From CAZADA01 sp964636945 (GTDB lineage Bacteria; Pseudomonadota; Alphaproteobacteria; Caulobacterales; Maricaulaceae): a DNA stretch of 55,697 nt. The stretch covers positions 1 to 55,697 of the forward strand of contig CAZWVH010000011.1 of assembly GCA_964636945.1 (NCBI GenBank), read 5' to 3'. Positions 41,351 to 51,005 of the stretch are shown here, one piece after another. The position numbers and the translations under genes are program-made. Position 1 is the first letter of the stretch. Every line of letters begins with the position of its first letter. The notes under the pieces are model-generated. The model searched no databases. It saw only the letters and a program-made list of their open reading frames with translations, and was not told the origin of the DNA.

Positions 41351-44044
41351 ATGACAAAGCTGCATCACGCCGTGGCCGGATTAGGCCTGGCCGTTAGTGT
41401 GCTGACTGGCTCAGCCACTTGGGCCGAACCCATTGACTATTTCCAAGTTGATGGCGTGCGCTACGACAACGACATTCCCATCCCCGAGGACGTGCTCGGC
41501 TTTGGCCTTGGCGAACGGCCGGTCCGGCACGACAAAATGGTGGAATACCTGACGGCCGTGGCTGAAGCCTCCGACCGAATTAGCGTTGAGACCATTGGCT
41601 ATTCGCATGAGGGCCGTCCGATTTTATTTTTTGTGGTCACCTCCCCTAATAATCATGACCGCTTGGACGAAATCCGCGAGGCGCATTTGGAGCGGCTTGA
41701 GGGTGACTTCTCCCCACCCGAGGACGCTGATCAACCCGCAGTGATTTGGATCAATTACGGCGTACACGGGGCCGAGTCGTCCGGGATGGATGCGGCAATG
41801 CCCGCGCTGTATCATTTCGCCGCCGCTCAGGGCAGCGAGATCGACCGCACCCTTGACGAAAGCGTCATTCTGATTACGGCGATTTTCAATCCTGACGGAC
41901 ATGCCCGGCGGATTGACCATGTGGAGACCTTTGGCGGTGCGGTTGACGTCACTGATCCGGCTCACCAGCAGCACCAATTGTGGGTCGAGGCGCGCACCAA
42001 CCATTATTGGTTTGATCTCAATCGCCAATGGCTATTGCTCACCCAACCTGAACCAAAGGCCTGGATTGAAAAATGGCGACAGTGGAAACCGCAAGTCACC
42101 GCCGACTACCATGAGATGGGATCAAACGCCTCTTACTACTTTCACCCGGGCGAGCCGAAGCGTCGCAATCCGCTGATCCCCGAGCTGGCGCGTGAGCTCA
42201 CATTGTCCATCGCAGAACAGCATGCCGAGTGGTTGGACTCAGAAGCTCAGCTTTATTACTCCGAGCAAGGCTTTGACAATTTCTACGTGGGCAAGGGCTC
42301 AACGTATCCTCAGGTGAACGGATCACTTGGAATCCTGTTCGAAGCGGGCGCTGCGCGCGGCGGACGGATCGAGACGCCCAGTGGGGAAAGAACCTACGCA
42401 GATAATATCCGCACCCATTTTGGCACCACACTGACCACCGTTGCCGGCGCTCTCGCGATCAAGGATGATTTGGAGGATTACCAGCGCGAGTTTTTCCGGT
42501 CCGCGCTTGACGAAGCCGCCGCCGATGAGCGCCGCGCATTTGTCTTTACCACGTCGGGGGACGCAGAGCGTCGCCGCCGGTTCGTTGAGTTACTGTTGAG
42601 CCATGATGTGGAGGTGCATGAACTGGCGCAGCCGCTCACCGTGGACGAACTCACCTTCGAGCCGGACACGTCCTATATCGTACCCGCGGAGCAGCGCCAA
42701 TATCGAATGGTGCGGGCCATTTTCGACCGCGTTACAGAGTTTGAGGAAGACATTTTTTATGATGTTTCCGGCTGGACGATCCCATTAGCGTACGATTTGG
42801 ATTACGTCGCGCTGGGCGACCGAAGCTTCATGCGCGATCAGTACAACTCTGATGCTGATGTCTATGCTGTTGACCTTCTGGGCGCCCGCGTGGAGTCACC
42901 GCCTGCAGCAAGTCAACCCGAGCCCCCGCAAGCAGATTATGGGTATATCTTTGAATGGTCTGAGTATTACGCCCCGCGCGCCCTTCACAGGCTGCTCGAC
43001 CATGATGTTCTGGTGCGCATCGCAACCAGCCCAGCCACAATTGTCACCAGTGAAGGAGAGTTGGAGTTCAATCGCGGAGCCGTGTTCGTGCCATTGGCCC
43101 GCCAAACGGTCGACCGTGAACAGATTGACGACCTGATCAGTCAAATTGCACAGGACGATGGTATCGCCGTTCACGCCGTGGAATCTGGCCTATCGGTCGA
43201 TCCAGGCGTTGAACTTGGTGGGCCCAGCTTTGAGCCGGTGCAACAGCCTCGCGTGCTTCTCGTGTTCGACGATGGCTTGGCGCGTTACGATTCGGGCGAG
43301 ATTTGGCACTTGCTCGACCATGAAATGCACATGCCGGTGACCCTGCGCCGCAAAGACGATCTGCAAGGGCTGGATTGGTCGCGCTACACACATTTGGTGA
43401 TGGTTGGCGGCAATAACGTTGCCTTGGCCGAGCCGATTACTGACCGCGTGCGCCAATGGGTTGCAGAGCAAGGCGGGACCGTGGTGGCGATGCGCCAATC
43501 GGCTCAGTGGGCGCAGGACATATTAATGGCCGATCCTGCGCAGGCGAACGGAGATGAGGATACATCCGCCAACGGTTCTGAAGACGAAGCCGACTCCGAG
43601 ACTGAGGCCGAGGAACCTCTACGCCTGGCTTACGATCAGATGGGAGTGCGCGATGCTGAACACATTATTGGCGGCGCCATATTCGCCAGCGATCTCGACA
43701 TCACCCACCCGCTTGGCTTTGGCTACAGTGATGCGTTTTTGCCCACTCACCGCAACACGACGCTGACCCTGGAGTGGCCAGAAGACAACCCGTTTGGCGC
43801 GCCCGCCGTCTATGTGGAAGACGATGTTCTCCTCAGTGGCTATGCGTCGGACAAACGCCTGGACGAAATCGCCGGTACACCCATGGCCGTTACACATCGA
43901 ATGGGGCAAGGATCGGTGATTTTGCTGGCGGATAATCCTGTGTTCCGAGCCACATTTTTGGGAACGAGCAAACTGTTCCTGAACGCGATTTTCTTTGACG
44001 ACCTGATCGACAGTCCGTTTGGAGACTATGCTCACGGCGATTGA
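41351..44044 (+). CDS. Exported M14-family zinc carboxypeptidase
   Basis: An 897-residue metallopeptidase with signal sequence (LGLAVSVLTGSATWA). The start at 41351 follows GGGGGAAAA. Zinc ligands are H139 and E142 in the HGAE motif (YGVHGAESSG) and probably H254 in DYHEMGS; E331 in LFEAG is the candidate catalytic Glu. The C-terminal half, about 500 residues, is a non-catalytic extension ending in a glutamine-amidotransferase-like fold (THLVMVGGNNVAL, then GQGSVILLADNPVFR). A very acidic linker (ANGDEDTSANGSEDEADSE) lies at about 730-755. It should remove C-terminal residues from peptides outside the cytosol, together with the flanking S9 and S41 enzymes. Confidence 0.9.
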   Translation: MTKLHHAVAGLGLAVSVLTGSATWAEPIDYFQVDGVRYDNDIPIPEDVLGFGLGERPVRHDKMVEYLTAVAEASDRISVETIGYSHEGRPILFFVVTSPNNHDRLDEIREAHLERLEGDFSPPEDADQPAVIWINYGVHGAESSGMDAAMPALYHFAAAQGSEIDRTLDESVILITAIFNPDGHARRIDHVETFGGAVDVTDPAHQQHQLWVEARTNHYWFDLNRQWLLLTQPEPKAWIEKWRQWKPQVTADYHEMGSNASYYFHPGEPKRRNPLIPELARELTLSIAEQHAEWLDSEAQLYYSEQGFDNFYVGKGSTYPQVNGSLGILFEAGAARGGRIETPSGERTYADNIRTHFGTTLTTVAGALAIKDDLEDYQREFFRSALDEAAADERRAFVFTTSGDAERRRRFVELLLSHDVEVHELAQPLTVDELTFEPDTSYIVPAEQRQYRMVRAIFDRVTEFEEDIFYDVSGWTIPLAYDLDYVALGDRSFMRDQYNSDADVYAVDLLGARVESPPAASQPEPPQADYGYIFEWSEYYAPRALHRLLDHDVLVRIATSPATIVTSEGELEFNRGAVFVPLARQTVDREQIDDLISQIAQDDGIAVHAVESGLSVDPGVELGGPSFEPVQQPRVLLVFDDGLARYDSGEIWHLLDHEMHMPVTLRRKDDLQGLDWSRYTHLVMVGGNNVALAEPITDRVRQWVAEQGGTVVAMRQSAQWAQDILMADPAQANGDEDTSANGSEDEADSETEAEEPLRLAYDQMGVRDAEHIIGGAIFASDLDITHPLGFGYSDAFLPTHRNTTLTLEWPEDNPFGAPAVYVEDDVLLSGYASDKRLDEIAGTPMAVTHRMGQGSVILLADNPVFRATFLGTSKLFLNAIFFDDLIDSPFGDYAHGD

Positions 44045-44057
44045 GCATCGTTAAACC

Positions 44058-44096
44058 GGACAAAAATAGCGGCCCGCCATCGCGATTGGCGGGCCG
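44058..44096 (-). terminator. Terminator for the second tricorn-like protease gene
   Basis: A perfect 10-bp GC stem (CGGCCCGCCA at 44070-44079 with TGGCGGGCCG at 44087-44096) and a 7-nt loop. On the minus strand it is followed by CTATTTTTG, so it acts on the minus-strand gene; it may also slow plus-strand transcription from the M14 gene. Confidence 0.8.
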
Positions 44097-44105
44097 TGAC
44101 TGTGT

Positions 44106-47100
44106 CTAGCCGTCAATGGTCTCCAGGAGGCGGTCCACGGCGGCTTGCAGCTGGGTGTCGACGCCTGCCGCCGCGGATTCTGGATCCAAGTTCACTTCAA
44201 TGTCGGGCTCTAGCTGATTGTTTTCGAGAAATTCGCCATCCAAGCCGCGCATGCCGACCTGGGGAATGCCAAAAACAATATCTCCAGTGTGCAGCTGCTC
44301 CCACCAGACGGCCGTTCCTGTGCCAGGAACCGGCATGCCCACAATTTCGCCAAGACCTAAAACACGATAGGCGTATGGGAACATATGCGCATCGGAATAG
44401 TTGCTTTCACTCACCACCAGAATACTGGGCTTTTGCCAACGCTCTTCAGGTTCGCCGCGCAATTCCTGGCCACGCGGTACAAAGTCCATGTAGCGCTCAC
44501 CGGACAGCAATACGGCGAGGTCATCATGCAACCAGCCCCCGCCGTTAAAGCGGGTGTCGACGACCAAGCCCTCTTTGCCGATATTTCGTCCGAAGATGTC
44601 GTGAAACGCTTGGCGAAAACTGGAGTCATTCATGCCACGGATATGGGTGTAGCCCAGCCGTCCGCCGGAGGCTTCCTCCACGATCGCGCGCCGCTCATCG
44701 ACCCAGCGCTCATAGCGCAGCTGCGACTCTTCACGAAGACTCACCGGCCGCAAGGTCACATCACGTGATTCAGCCCGGCGACCCGGTCCCCTGAGCGTCA
44801 ACCGGGTCAGTTCACCCGCGCGATGGTTGAGCAATGCATAGAAGTTTGCATTATCGCCAATGGCCACGCCATCAATCGCCTCGATCACCGTTCCCGGCTC
44901 GGCATTGACGTCGGCGCGCGCCAGCGGACCACCTGGAATGACATCCAGAATCCGCACCCCAGCGCCGTCAAAATTGTTATCGTAAAAGGCTGCGAGCGAG
45001 GCCGTTTCGTCGGCTCCTTCACGACTGGGGCGATAGAAAGCGCCAGTGTGCGAAGCGTTAAGCTCGCCCAGCATCTCGCTCATCGCAATGGCGAAGTCGT
45101 GATTGTTACCAATGCCCGGGAGCACTGCCGCGTATTCCCGTTTCAGCCCATCCCAATCCACGCCATGGAGGTCGTCGACATAAAACTTCTCGCGAACCTG
45201 GCGCCAGATATGCTCGAACATGTATTCACGTTCCTGGGCCGCTCGAACCATCATCATGCCAGAAATGGCAATCGGCGAGGCGTCACCGCCATCAAGGCCA
45301 ATCTTGCGAATACCGCCATTGGCCAAAACAAACGCTGTGTCGCCGTCCTTGTTGAGGGTGATGGCGAGCGGCATGCCTGAGCTGGCGCCAAGTTTGGACA
45401 ACAACTTGGTTTCCCGTTCGCGGAAATCATGGACCCAAAGATCGTAGCCCTCTTCGAACTCGGCCAGATAATAGAGTTTGTCACCTTTGGGAGAGAGGGC
45501 TGCTCCAGCGAGACTGGAGGAATGTATGGTCAACCGTTCAGTGCGATCGTGGACACGGTTCCATTCGATCTCGATCGGCTCAACAGCCTCTTCCTCCTCA
45601 GAGCCGTCACCATTGTCTGCATCTTCAGACTCCTCGGCCTCTTCTTCAGCGGCTTTAAGCGCTTCATAGTCCTCCTTGGACAGATTAAAGCGGTCATACG
45701 CGTCTTGTGTGAGGAAGGCCGCCATCACATCAACTTCGCTGCCCCACGAACCGTGCGAGCGCTCTCCATAGCGATTGGACACCCACATCACTGCTGAACC
45801 GTCAATCACCCATTGCGGCGCGAACTCGGAATAGCCGGACAAAGAAATATCCACTGGCTCAGCCGAACCATCAGCGGGAAATACGCCAATATTGGTGCGC
45901 CAACGACGGCGCGCGGCGTAGTCGGAGGAAATCCATTGACTGTCCGGCGACCAGGCAAATCTGATGTCGCCGTCAGAATAAGACGCGTTGTAAGAAGCCG
46001 CGAGCGCGGTGCGCGATTCACCAGACTCCCGGTCTAGCACCCGGATTTCATTGCGATCGTGTAGATAGGCGATTTTCTCTCCATCCGGCGAATAGGCGGG
46101 CTGGAATTCTTCGGCGTCTGTGGCGATCACTTCGCGTTCGGAAATCTTGGTGGCGCGAAAAAAATGATTTTCATCTTCATCATCAAGGCTGGTTTCATAG
46201 AGATTCCAGCTATCGCCACGCTCCCCTGCGTAAACCAGCGCACGCCCGTCAGGCGAAAAACTGACCGAGCGTTCCTGCTCAGGCGTATCGGTGATCCGCT
46301 TGGTGGATGAATAGTCCACCGATGTGACAAAGACTTCGCCGCGGTGAACGAAGGCAATCTCCTGACCATCCGGGCTAAGCGCCATTTCGGTCACGCCGCC
46401 GGAGACTGGCGTGGGCACGGCCGCGGTTTCATCCCCGTCCACCGCAGCGTTAATCTCGACGGCAACAGGGTCGTCGCCCTGAACTTTTCGATGGATCACG
46501 CCGTGATGGGTGAACACCAGGGCGCCATTGGCGTCCACGCTCAAGTCGCGCACGGGATGCATGTCAAAGAACGTGATCTGTTCAGCGCCTTCAGGATCAT
46601 CAAAGCTGGCGCGAAACACGTTTGAACTGCCCGCCCGTTCTGAGAGGAAGTAAAAGCCCCCGCCCTCCGGATCAAACACCGGTTCGCGATCCTCGCCCTC
46701 GAACGTGGTCAGCTGGCGGTGACTATTGGCCTCCACGTCGTACAGCCACACATCTCGCGCAATCGCTGAGCGATGGTGTTTGCGCAGGTCATCTTCATAG
46801 CCCTTTTGGTCGTGGTAAAGAATCCGTGTGCCGTTATCGTCAGCGACGGCGTCAATAGCCGGTGTCGTCAATAGACGCGTGGGCATGCCGCCTTCGGGAT
46901 GGGCTGCATAAAGCTCTGGCAGCACGCCGGATGGAAATTGTGCATTGGACGGATCATCCACCCGCGATGATGAAAACAGGACGCGTCCATCACCGAGGAT
47001 ATCGCTCGGTTGGTCGCTGCTCGAATAGTGCGTAATCCGCTCTGCTGGTCCACCGGCGGCCGGGGCGATAAACACGTCATAATTGCCATGACGGTCGGAT

Positions 47101-47336
47101 GCGAATGCGATCTGAGAGCCATCCCGGCTCCAAACCGGCATGGTGTCGTAGGCGCCATGGGTGGTGAGCGGACGGGCTTGCCCGCCTTCAGACGCCACGA
47201 TCCAAATGTCTCCGTCTTGCGCGAACGCAATCAGTGACCCGTCCGGCGAGACCTCCGCCTGGCGCCGCCAAGTTTGTGCGCCCGCCGCCGTCGACGTCAC
47301 GACTGTCGCAGCCATGGCCAATGTGAGATATCGCAT
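44106..47336 (-). CDS. Exported tricorn-like S41 peptidase (second copy)
   Basis: A 1076-residue paralogue of the protease at 7301-10582, starting at ATG 47336 with GGAGG six bases upstream. A signal sequence (MRYLTLAMAATVVTSTAAGAQ) is followed by two propeller blocks (SPDGSLIAFAQDGDIWIV, FSPDGRALVYAGERG) and an acidic linker (EEAEESEDADNGDGSEEEE). Then come the helical C1 domain, a PDZ domain (about 835-915) and the S41 domain. The nucleophile is S981 in SNYSDAH, the His is in NASHTGAF, and the oxyanion region is RFNGGGW. The two copies differ at the nucleophile context (AGSGGD versus NYSDAH), so their substrates may differ. Confidence 0.9.
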   Translation of the reverse strand: MRYLTLAMAATVVTSTAAGAQTWRRQAEVSPDGSLIAFAQDGDIWIVASEGGQARPLTTHGAYDTMPVWSRDGSQIAFASDRHGNYDVFIAPAAGGPAERITHYSSSDQPSDILGDGRVLFSSSRVDDPSNAQFPSGVLPELYAAHPEGGMPTRLLTTPAIDAVADDNGTRILYHDQKGYEDDLRKHHRSAIARDVWLYDVEANSHRQLTTFEGEDREPVFDPEGGGFYFLSERAGSSNVFRASFDDPEGAEQITFFDMHPVRDLSVDANGALVFTHHGVIHRKVQGDDPVAVEINAAVDGDETAAVPTPVSGGVTEMALSPDGQEIAFVHRGEVFVTSVDYSSTKRITDTPEQERSVSFSPDGRALVYAGERGDSWNLYETSLDDEDENHFFRATKISEREVIATDAEEFQPAYSPDGEKIAYLHDRNEIRVLDRESGESRTALAASYNASYSDGDIRFAWSPDSQWISSDYAARRRWRTNIGVFPADGSAEPVDISLSGYSEFAPQWVIDGSAVMWVSNRYGERSHGSWGSEVDVMAAFLTQDAYDRFNLSKEDYEALKAAEEEAEESEDADNGDGSEEEEAVEPIEIEWNRVHDRTERLTIHSSSLAGAALSPKGDKLYYLAEFEEGYDLWVHDFRERETKLLSKLGASSGMPLAITLNKDGDTAFVLANGGIRKIGLDGGDASPIAISGMMMVRAAQEREYMFEHIWRQVREKFYVDDLHGVDWDGLKREYAAVLPGIGNNHDFAIAMSEMLGELNASHTGAFYRPSREGADETASLAAFYDNNFDGAGVRILDVIPGGPLARADVNAEPGTVIEAIDGVAIGDNANFYALLNHRAGELTRLTLRGPGRRAESRDVTLRPVSLREESQLRYERWVDERRAIVEEASGGRLGYTHIRGMNDSSFRQAFHDIFGRNIGKEGLVVDTRFNGGGWLHDDLAVLLSGERYMDFVPRGQELRGEPEERWQKPSILVVSESNYSDAHMFPYAYRVLGLGEIVGMPVPGTGTAVWWEQLHTGDIVFGIPQVGMRGLDGEFLENNQLEPDIEVNLDPESAAAGVDTQLQAAVDRLLETIDG

Positions 47337-47426
47337 GCCCACCCTCCCTCAGTGTTTGAGCTTGAAGGTGATCATGCCACGGGATGTCGAAGTTTCGAAA
47401 CCCAATGGAAGATTACAATTGAAATA

Positions 47427-47474
47427 GGAAGCGCCCGAGCATTGTGCGCAATTGAACAACGCCCGAGCGCTTCC
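47427..47474 (-). terminator. Stem-loop after the acidic lipoprotein gene
   Basis: GGAAGCGC at 47427-47434 pairs with GCGCTTCC at 47467-47474, with further imperfect pairing inward. It lies just after the stop of the lipoprotein gene on the minus strand and is followed there by TATTTC, a weak T-tract. Confidence 0.55.
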
Positions 47475-47495
47475 CATCAAGCATAACTGAAGCGA

Positions 47496-47960
47496 CTAGT
47501 TTTCGTCTTCGTCGTCTTCGTCAGACTCTTCATCGTCGCCATTGACAGCGTCGGCAACATCCTCGGCCGCGTCTTCGGCTGCATCGGCAACGTCTTCAGC
47601 CACATCCCCAGCCGCTTCAGCAACGTTTGAGGCAGCCTCTTCGGCAGCGTCCATAGCGTCGCCCGCCATGTCAGACGCGTCCTCGCCCGCTTCAGCCGCA
47701 GCCGCGCCCAGCTCGTTCATACGATCGCCTGCCTCGTCCAACACGTCTTCAGCGGCATCAGACGCTTCATCGGCCGCGTCTTCGACGGCGTCTTCAACAT
47801 CGTCAGCCATTTCCTCGGCAGCGTCGCCAGCCTCATTGACCGCATCTTGTGCTTGCTCTGCAGCGTTATCAAGGGCGTCTTCCGCTTCGTCACTTTCGCC
47901 GCCACATGCGGTCAAAAATACGGCGGCGCTCGCCATCAATACTGTCTTCCAATTCGCCAT
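47496..47960 (-). CDS. Ala/Asp/Glu-rich low-complexity lipoprotein
   Basis: A 154-residue protein with a lipoprotein signal ending in the lipobox LTAC-GG (Cys at residue 19), so it is probably membrane-anchored from the periplasmic side. The rest is almost only Ala, Asp and Glu with some Val and Met, in irregular repeats such as AAEDVADAAEDAA. It is strongly acidic and likely to be helical or disordered, like LEA-type or apolipoprotein-like sequences. The start has GGAGGG six bases upstream. No enzymatic role is suggested. The plus-strand open frame over the same bases is a mirror of the repeat. Orthology is hard to judge with such composition. Confidence 0.75.
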   Translation of the reverse strand: MANWKTVLMASAAVFLTACGGESDEAEDALDNAAEQAQDAVNEAGDAAEEMADDVEDAVEDAADEASDAAEDVLDEAGDRMNELGAAAAEAGEDASDMAGDAMDAAEEAASNVAEAAGDVAEDVADAAEDAAEDVADAVNGDDEESDEDDEDEN

Positions 47961-48118
47961 GCTTACCCTCCATTACAAAATCGCAATTTGCCGTCCATTG
48001 ATGGCGGCATTGCGACGGTTTACTGCAAAAGTCGCAGTCATTGATAGGTTCAATATGAAACACGGTCCACTTTTGTGACAAATAGCCCGCCAATTGGCTC
48101 AAGAGATAGCTATACAGA

Positions 48119-49123
48119 TCAGGCGGCCTCACTGCGCATAGACTTTGGCGATTGGCCAAACCAACGCACGCAAGCACGTGTGAACGTCGACTGATCTGAA
48201 AACCCCAGAATGTGGGCCACATGACTCAGGGGTATAATGCTCTGTGAAATGTACGCTTTGGCTGCATTCTTGCGCACATCTGTGTAGAGATCGAAAAATT
48301 TTGCGTCATCCGCCCTGAGTTTTCGCTGCAAAGTGCGCGGGTGCATGCGTAGAGCTTCAGCAACATCCTCAAGCGTGACTGGACCAATTCTCATTAATGT
48401 GGAGATCGCCTGTTTGACTTGATCGGATATTCGAAACTGAGTGCTTTTGAGTTGAAAATCGAGAAACTGTTCGACTAACATTTGCAAATGAGGATCGGAC
48501 CGCCCCACGGGAATTTTGAGTTGTTCTTTTGGAATCGTGATCCCATCAACCTCAAGATCAAAAATTGGTTTGGCTTCAAAATGTTGTTCGTATACTTCCA
48601 TGTTCGAAATTTGTGAATGTGAAAAACCAACACGCCTAATCTCTGCTTCATCTTGCGTTACGAGCTTTATTATTTTTGCCAATAGACGAATTGTGTGTTC
48701 GTAAGCTTGCGCAGACGCCCCCAGATCGTGAGCACCAAAGTCAACGATAACGCCGATTTCACCCTCATCGCTGAATTCTCGAAAGTCGATGGTTGTACTG
48801 GGCGCGTGGTAGTACATGTACCGTGCTCCGATCTTCAGCGCCTCCTCCAAATCGCTCGCATTGCGAATGGCGAAGGCCAGAACGCCCAACACGTACAAAT
48901 CCTGCATCGCCGCCAGCTGAAGTCCGAAATCCGGTGTTTCCAGTCGGGTGGCGCTCTGATCGAGAACATCAATCACATGCGCGCGCGAGATATACCGATC
49001 TGGATCGAGGAGCAGCGAGGACGACAAGCCCGCCCCCTCCAACAAGTCTTCAGGCTGCCCTCCCTTGGCCTCCACAAGTTGCTGAAATCCCCACAACGCA
49101 CCTGCCCGTACAATGTTCGCCAT
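48119..49123 (-). CDS. AraC-family transcriptional regulator
   Basis: A 334-residue regulator beginning MANIVRAGALWGFQQLVEAKGG at 49123, with GAGGAGAGG upstream. The N-terminal 200 residues match the OruR/ArgR-type sensing domain of AraC regulators (LAAMQDLYVLGVLAFAIRNASDLEEAL). The C-terminal double helix-turn-helix (about 235-330) is standard: VTLEDVAEALRMHPRTLQRKL, then PLSHVAHILGFSDQSTFTRACVRWFGQSP. The codon use is AT-richer than in the neighbours. It is divergent from the phospholipase-A2-like lipoprotein and may control it; the effector is unknown. Confidence 0.9.
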   Translation of the reverse strand: MANIVRAGALWGFQQLVEAKGGQPEDLLEGAGLSSSLLLDPDRYISRAHVIDVLDQSATRLETPDFGLQLAAMQDLYVLGVLAFAIRNASDLEEALKIGARYMYYHAPSTTIDFREFSDEGEIGVIVDFGAHDLGASAQAYEHTIRLLAKIIKLVTQDEAEIRRVGFSHSQISNMEVYEQHFEAKPIFDLEVDGITIPKEQLKIPVGRSDPHLQMLVEQFLDFQLKSTQFRISDQVKQAISTLMRIGPVTLEDVAEALRMHPRTLQRKLRADDAKFFDLYTDVRKNAAKAYISQSIIPLSHVAHILGFSDQSTFTRACVRWFGQSPKSMRSEAA

Positions 49124-49468
49124 CTGACCTCTCCTCGCATTCACCCACATTTGTCGCCCAATGCAAAAAATATGTCGAGATGCGCAAAGACCTACCGTAT
49201 CGCCGCGACTATTAATGATCGTGCTGCGGTTGTGGGTGTATCGCCCCACCTATCCCACACTGCGGCGAATAGGGCGGTCGTGATGGTTGGCGTATTTCAG
49301 TCACGATCGCCCGCGGCGCCTCGCCAGTCTTCCCAAATTGAACGCAGCTGATCGCATCGCGAAGCCGCGGCGCTTGTGCTAGCTTGGCTAGATTAAGCGC
49401 TAATGTCGGGCTATGACGCGGCTGCAAACCGACTGGATGATTTAAGCCTTTGATTGGGGAATTGGGGT
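49124..49468. other. Divergent intergenic region between AraC gene and PLA2-like gene
   Basis: About 345 bp. No gene is supported. It should hold the promoters of both genes. I saw no strong inverted or direct repeat that could be named as the AraC operator. Confidence 0.35.
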
Positions 49469-50197
49469 ATGCCTTTTAAGAAGATTCTGGCGCTCGCCGT
49501 AACCGGCGCCGGATTGATGGGATGCGAGACGAGCAATCTGACTAGCCCATATGCGTTTCCGTCGCCGGGCGTTGTCTATAAGTACGGCAATTTTTGTGGC
49601 CCAGGCGTGCCCACCCGCGCCAGCGAAGATCCCCTGGTCCAACTGAGCATTCTCGATAGCCTGGTCCCTGCCGACCATATCGACGCCATCTGTCGCGAGC
49701 ATGATCGCTGCTATGAGGTTAACGGCCGTGACAATCCAGGGTGTGACTATGCCGTCATTGGGGCGCTGCGCTATTACGCAGACCGGACAGTGAACGATGC
49801 ACCCACCGGGGCGCCATTGCAGCAAGATTTAGCGTGTCTCAATTTGGCCGGGGAAATCCTCAGCCCATTCAGTACAAAGTACGTCAGCGGCGGCAGCCTG
49901 CAATCGACAACGTCCGAGTCGGCGGTCCAATCAGGCAATGGGGAAACCGGCATCGGCACATCATTGCTCACAGCCGGTTTGTCTGGTCTTGGAGCGCAAT
50001 TAAGTGGTTATCCTAGCGCACCAGGGACTTGCCTTGCCTCATCGGTCGAGGCTCTGCAGAGCAATTTCTTCTGCCATTATGAGTATTATGACCAAAAGAC
50101 CACATTAGAGGGTGAAGCGGGCGCATTGGCTCTGTCCACCTTGCCGGAAAATGGCTGTGCAGACGCCACTAAGGCGATGTTTGACGGCGCGAGTTAG
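49469..50197 (+). CDS. Phospholipase A2-like lipoprotein
   Basis: A 242-residue protein. The signal ends in a lipobox (GLMG-C19), so it is probably lipid-anchored. The PLA2 signature is clear: a calcium-loop-like YGNFCGPG at 39-46 and the active-site helix C75-R-E-H78-D79-R-C81-Y82, with a following C92-D93 where the family has its second Asp and disulfide. The remaining 150 residues contain several more cysteines and match nothing I recognise. Secreted PLA2 releases the sn-2 fatty acid of phospholipids and needs calcium. Bacterial members are few, and a lipoprotein form is unusual. The start at 49469 is chosen from the signal peptide; a GGGGA stretch lies eight bases upstream. Confidence 0.7.
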   Translation: MPFKKILALAVTGAGLMGCETSNLTSPYAFPSPGVVYKYGNFCGPGVPTRASEDPLVQLSILDSLVPADHIDAICREHDRCYEVNGRDNPGCDYAVIGALRYYADRTVNDAPTGAPLQQDLACLNLAGEILSPFSTKYVSGGSLQSTTSESAVQSGNGETGIGTSLLTAGLSGLGAQLSGYPSAPGTCLASSVEALQSNFFCHYEYYDQKTTLEGEAGALALSTLPENGCADATKAMFDGAS

Positions 50198-50210
50198 ACG
50201 ACAACGCCCC

Positions 50211-50969
50211 TTATTCATCGCCTTTCTTGGGTAAGTGTTTCATGAGTTCGATCGGGATCGGCAACACGATCGTCGATGAGCGTTCGCCAGCTACGTCTGT
50301 GAGCGCAGCGAAATAGCGCAGCTGCATAGCGTTTGGATGGCTGCCCAAGATTTCCCCGGCTTCAACTAGCTTCTGCGCCGCTTGCTGTTCGCCTTCAGCG
50401 CTGATGATTTTGGCGCGCCGATAGCGCTCCGCTTCAGCTTGGCGGGCGATGGCGCGCACCATGCTCTCGTCGATATCAACGTGTTTGATCTCCACATTCG
50501 CGACCTTGATGCCCCACGCATCAGTTTGAGCATCCAGGATCTCTTGAATGTCGTGGTTCAGCTTGTCGCGCTCGGACAACATCTCATCCAGCTCGTGCTT
50601 GCCCAGCACCGACCGCAATGTGGTTTGCGCCAATTGGCTGGTCGCTGCACGGAAGTCTTCCACGTTCAATACGGACTTATCCGGTTCAACCACGCGATAA
50701 TAAATCACGGCATTGACTTTGACGGAGACATTGTCCTTTGAAATCACGTCTTGAGTTGGCACATCCTCGACCAACACCCGCAAATCCGCCTTGATCGCCT
50801 GTTGGATGACCGGGATCACAATCACAAGACCCGGCCCGATCGTCTTTGTATACCGGCCAAGGGTGAACAGGATCCCTCGCTCATATTCGCGGTAAATTCG
50901 AATGGCTTGGCCGAAAAAGGCGATCAGGGCCACCGCCACAATGAGGTAAACAGACAAATTAGCGATCAT
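50211..50969 (-). CDS. Slipin (stomatin/SPFH-family membrane protein)
   Basis: A 252-residue protein with one N-terminal hydrophobic segment (VYLIVAVALIAFFGQ) and a full SPFH domain (EYERGILFTLGRYTKTIGPGLVIVIP, then VPTQDVISKDNVSVKVNAVIYYRV). A coiled-coil region rich in Glu/Ala follows (ARQAEAERYRRAKIISAEGEQQAA). It sits 36 bp after the NfeD-type protease on the same strand, the typical slipin/NfeD pair. In this pair slipin forms membrane-bound oligomers and the protease cuts its hydrophobic C-terminal part, by family knowledge. The start has GGAG upstream. Confidence 0.92.
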   Translation of the reverse strand: MIANLSVYLIVAVALIAFFGQAIRIYREYERGILFTLGRYTKTIGPGLVIVIPVIQQAIKADLRVLVEDVPTQDVISKDNVSVKVNAVIYYRVVEPDKSVLNVEDFRAATSQLAQTTLRSVLGKHELDEMLSERDKLNHDIQEILDAQTDAWGIKVANVEIKHVDIDESMVRAIARQAEAERYRRAKIISAEGEQQAAQKLVEAGEILGSHPNAMQLRYFAALTDVAGERSSTIVLPIPIELMKHLPKKGDE

Positions 50970-51005
50970 GACGCATCTCCTCGATCTGACCGTTTGGCCT
51001 TGAAT

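Noticed and set aside
47542..48078. Plus-strand open frame of 178 codons rich in Ser and Ala
   Set aside because: It is the antisense mirror of the repetitive acidic lipoprotein gene, which has a lipobox and a ribosome-binding site; the plus frame has neither.
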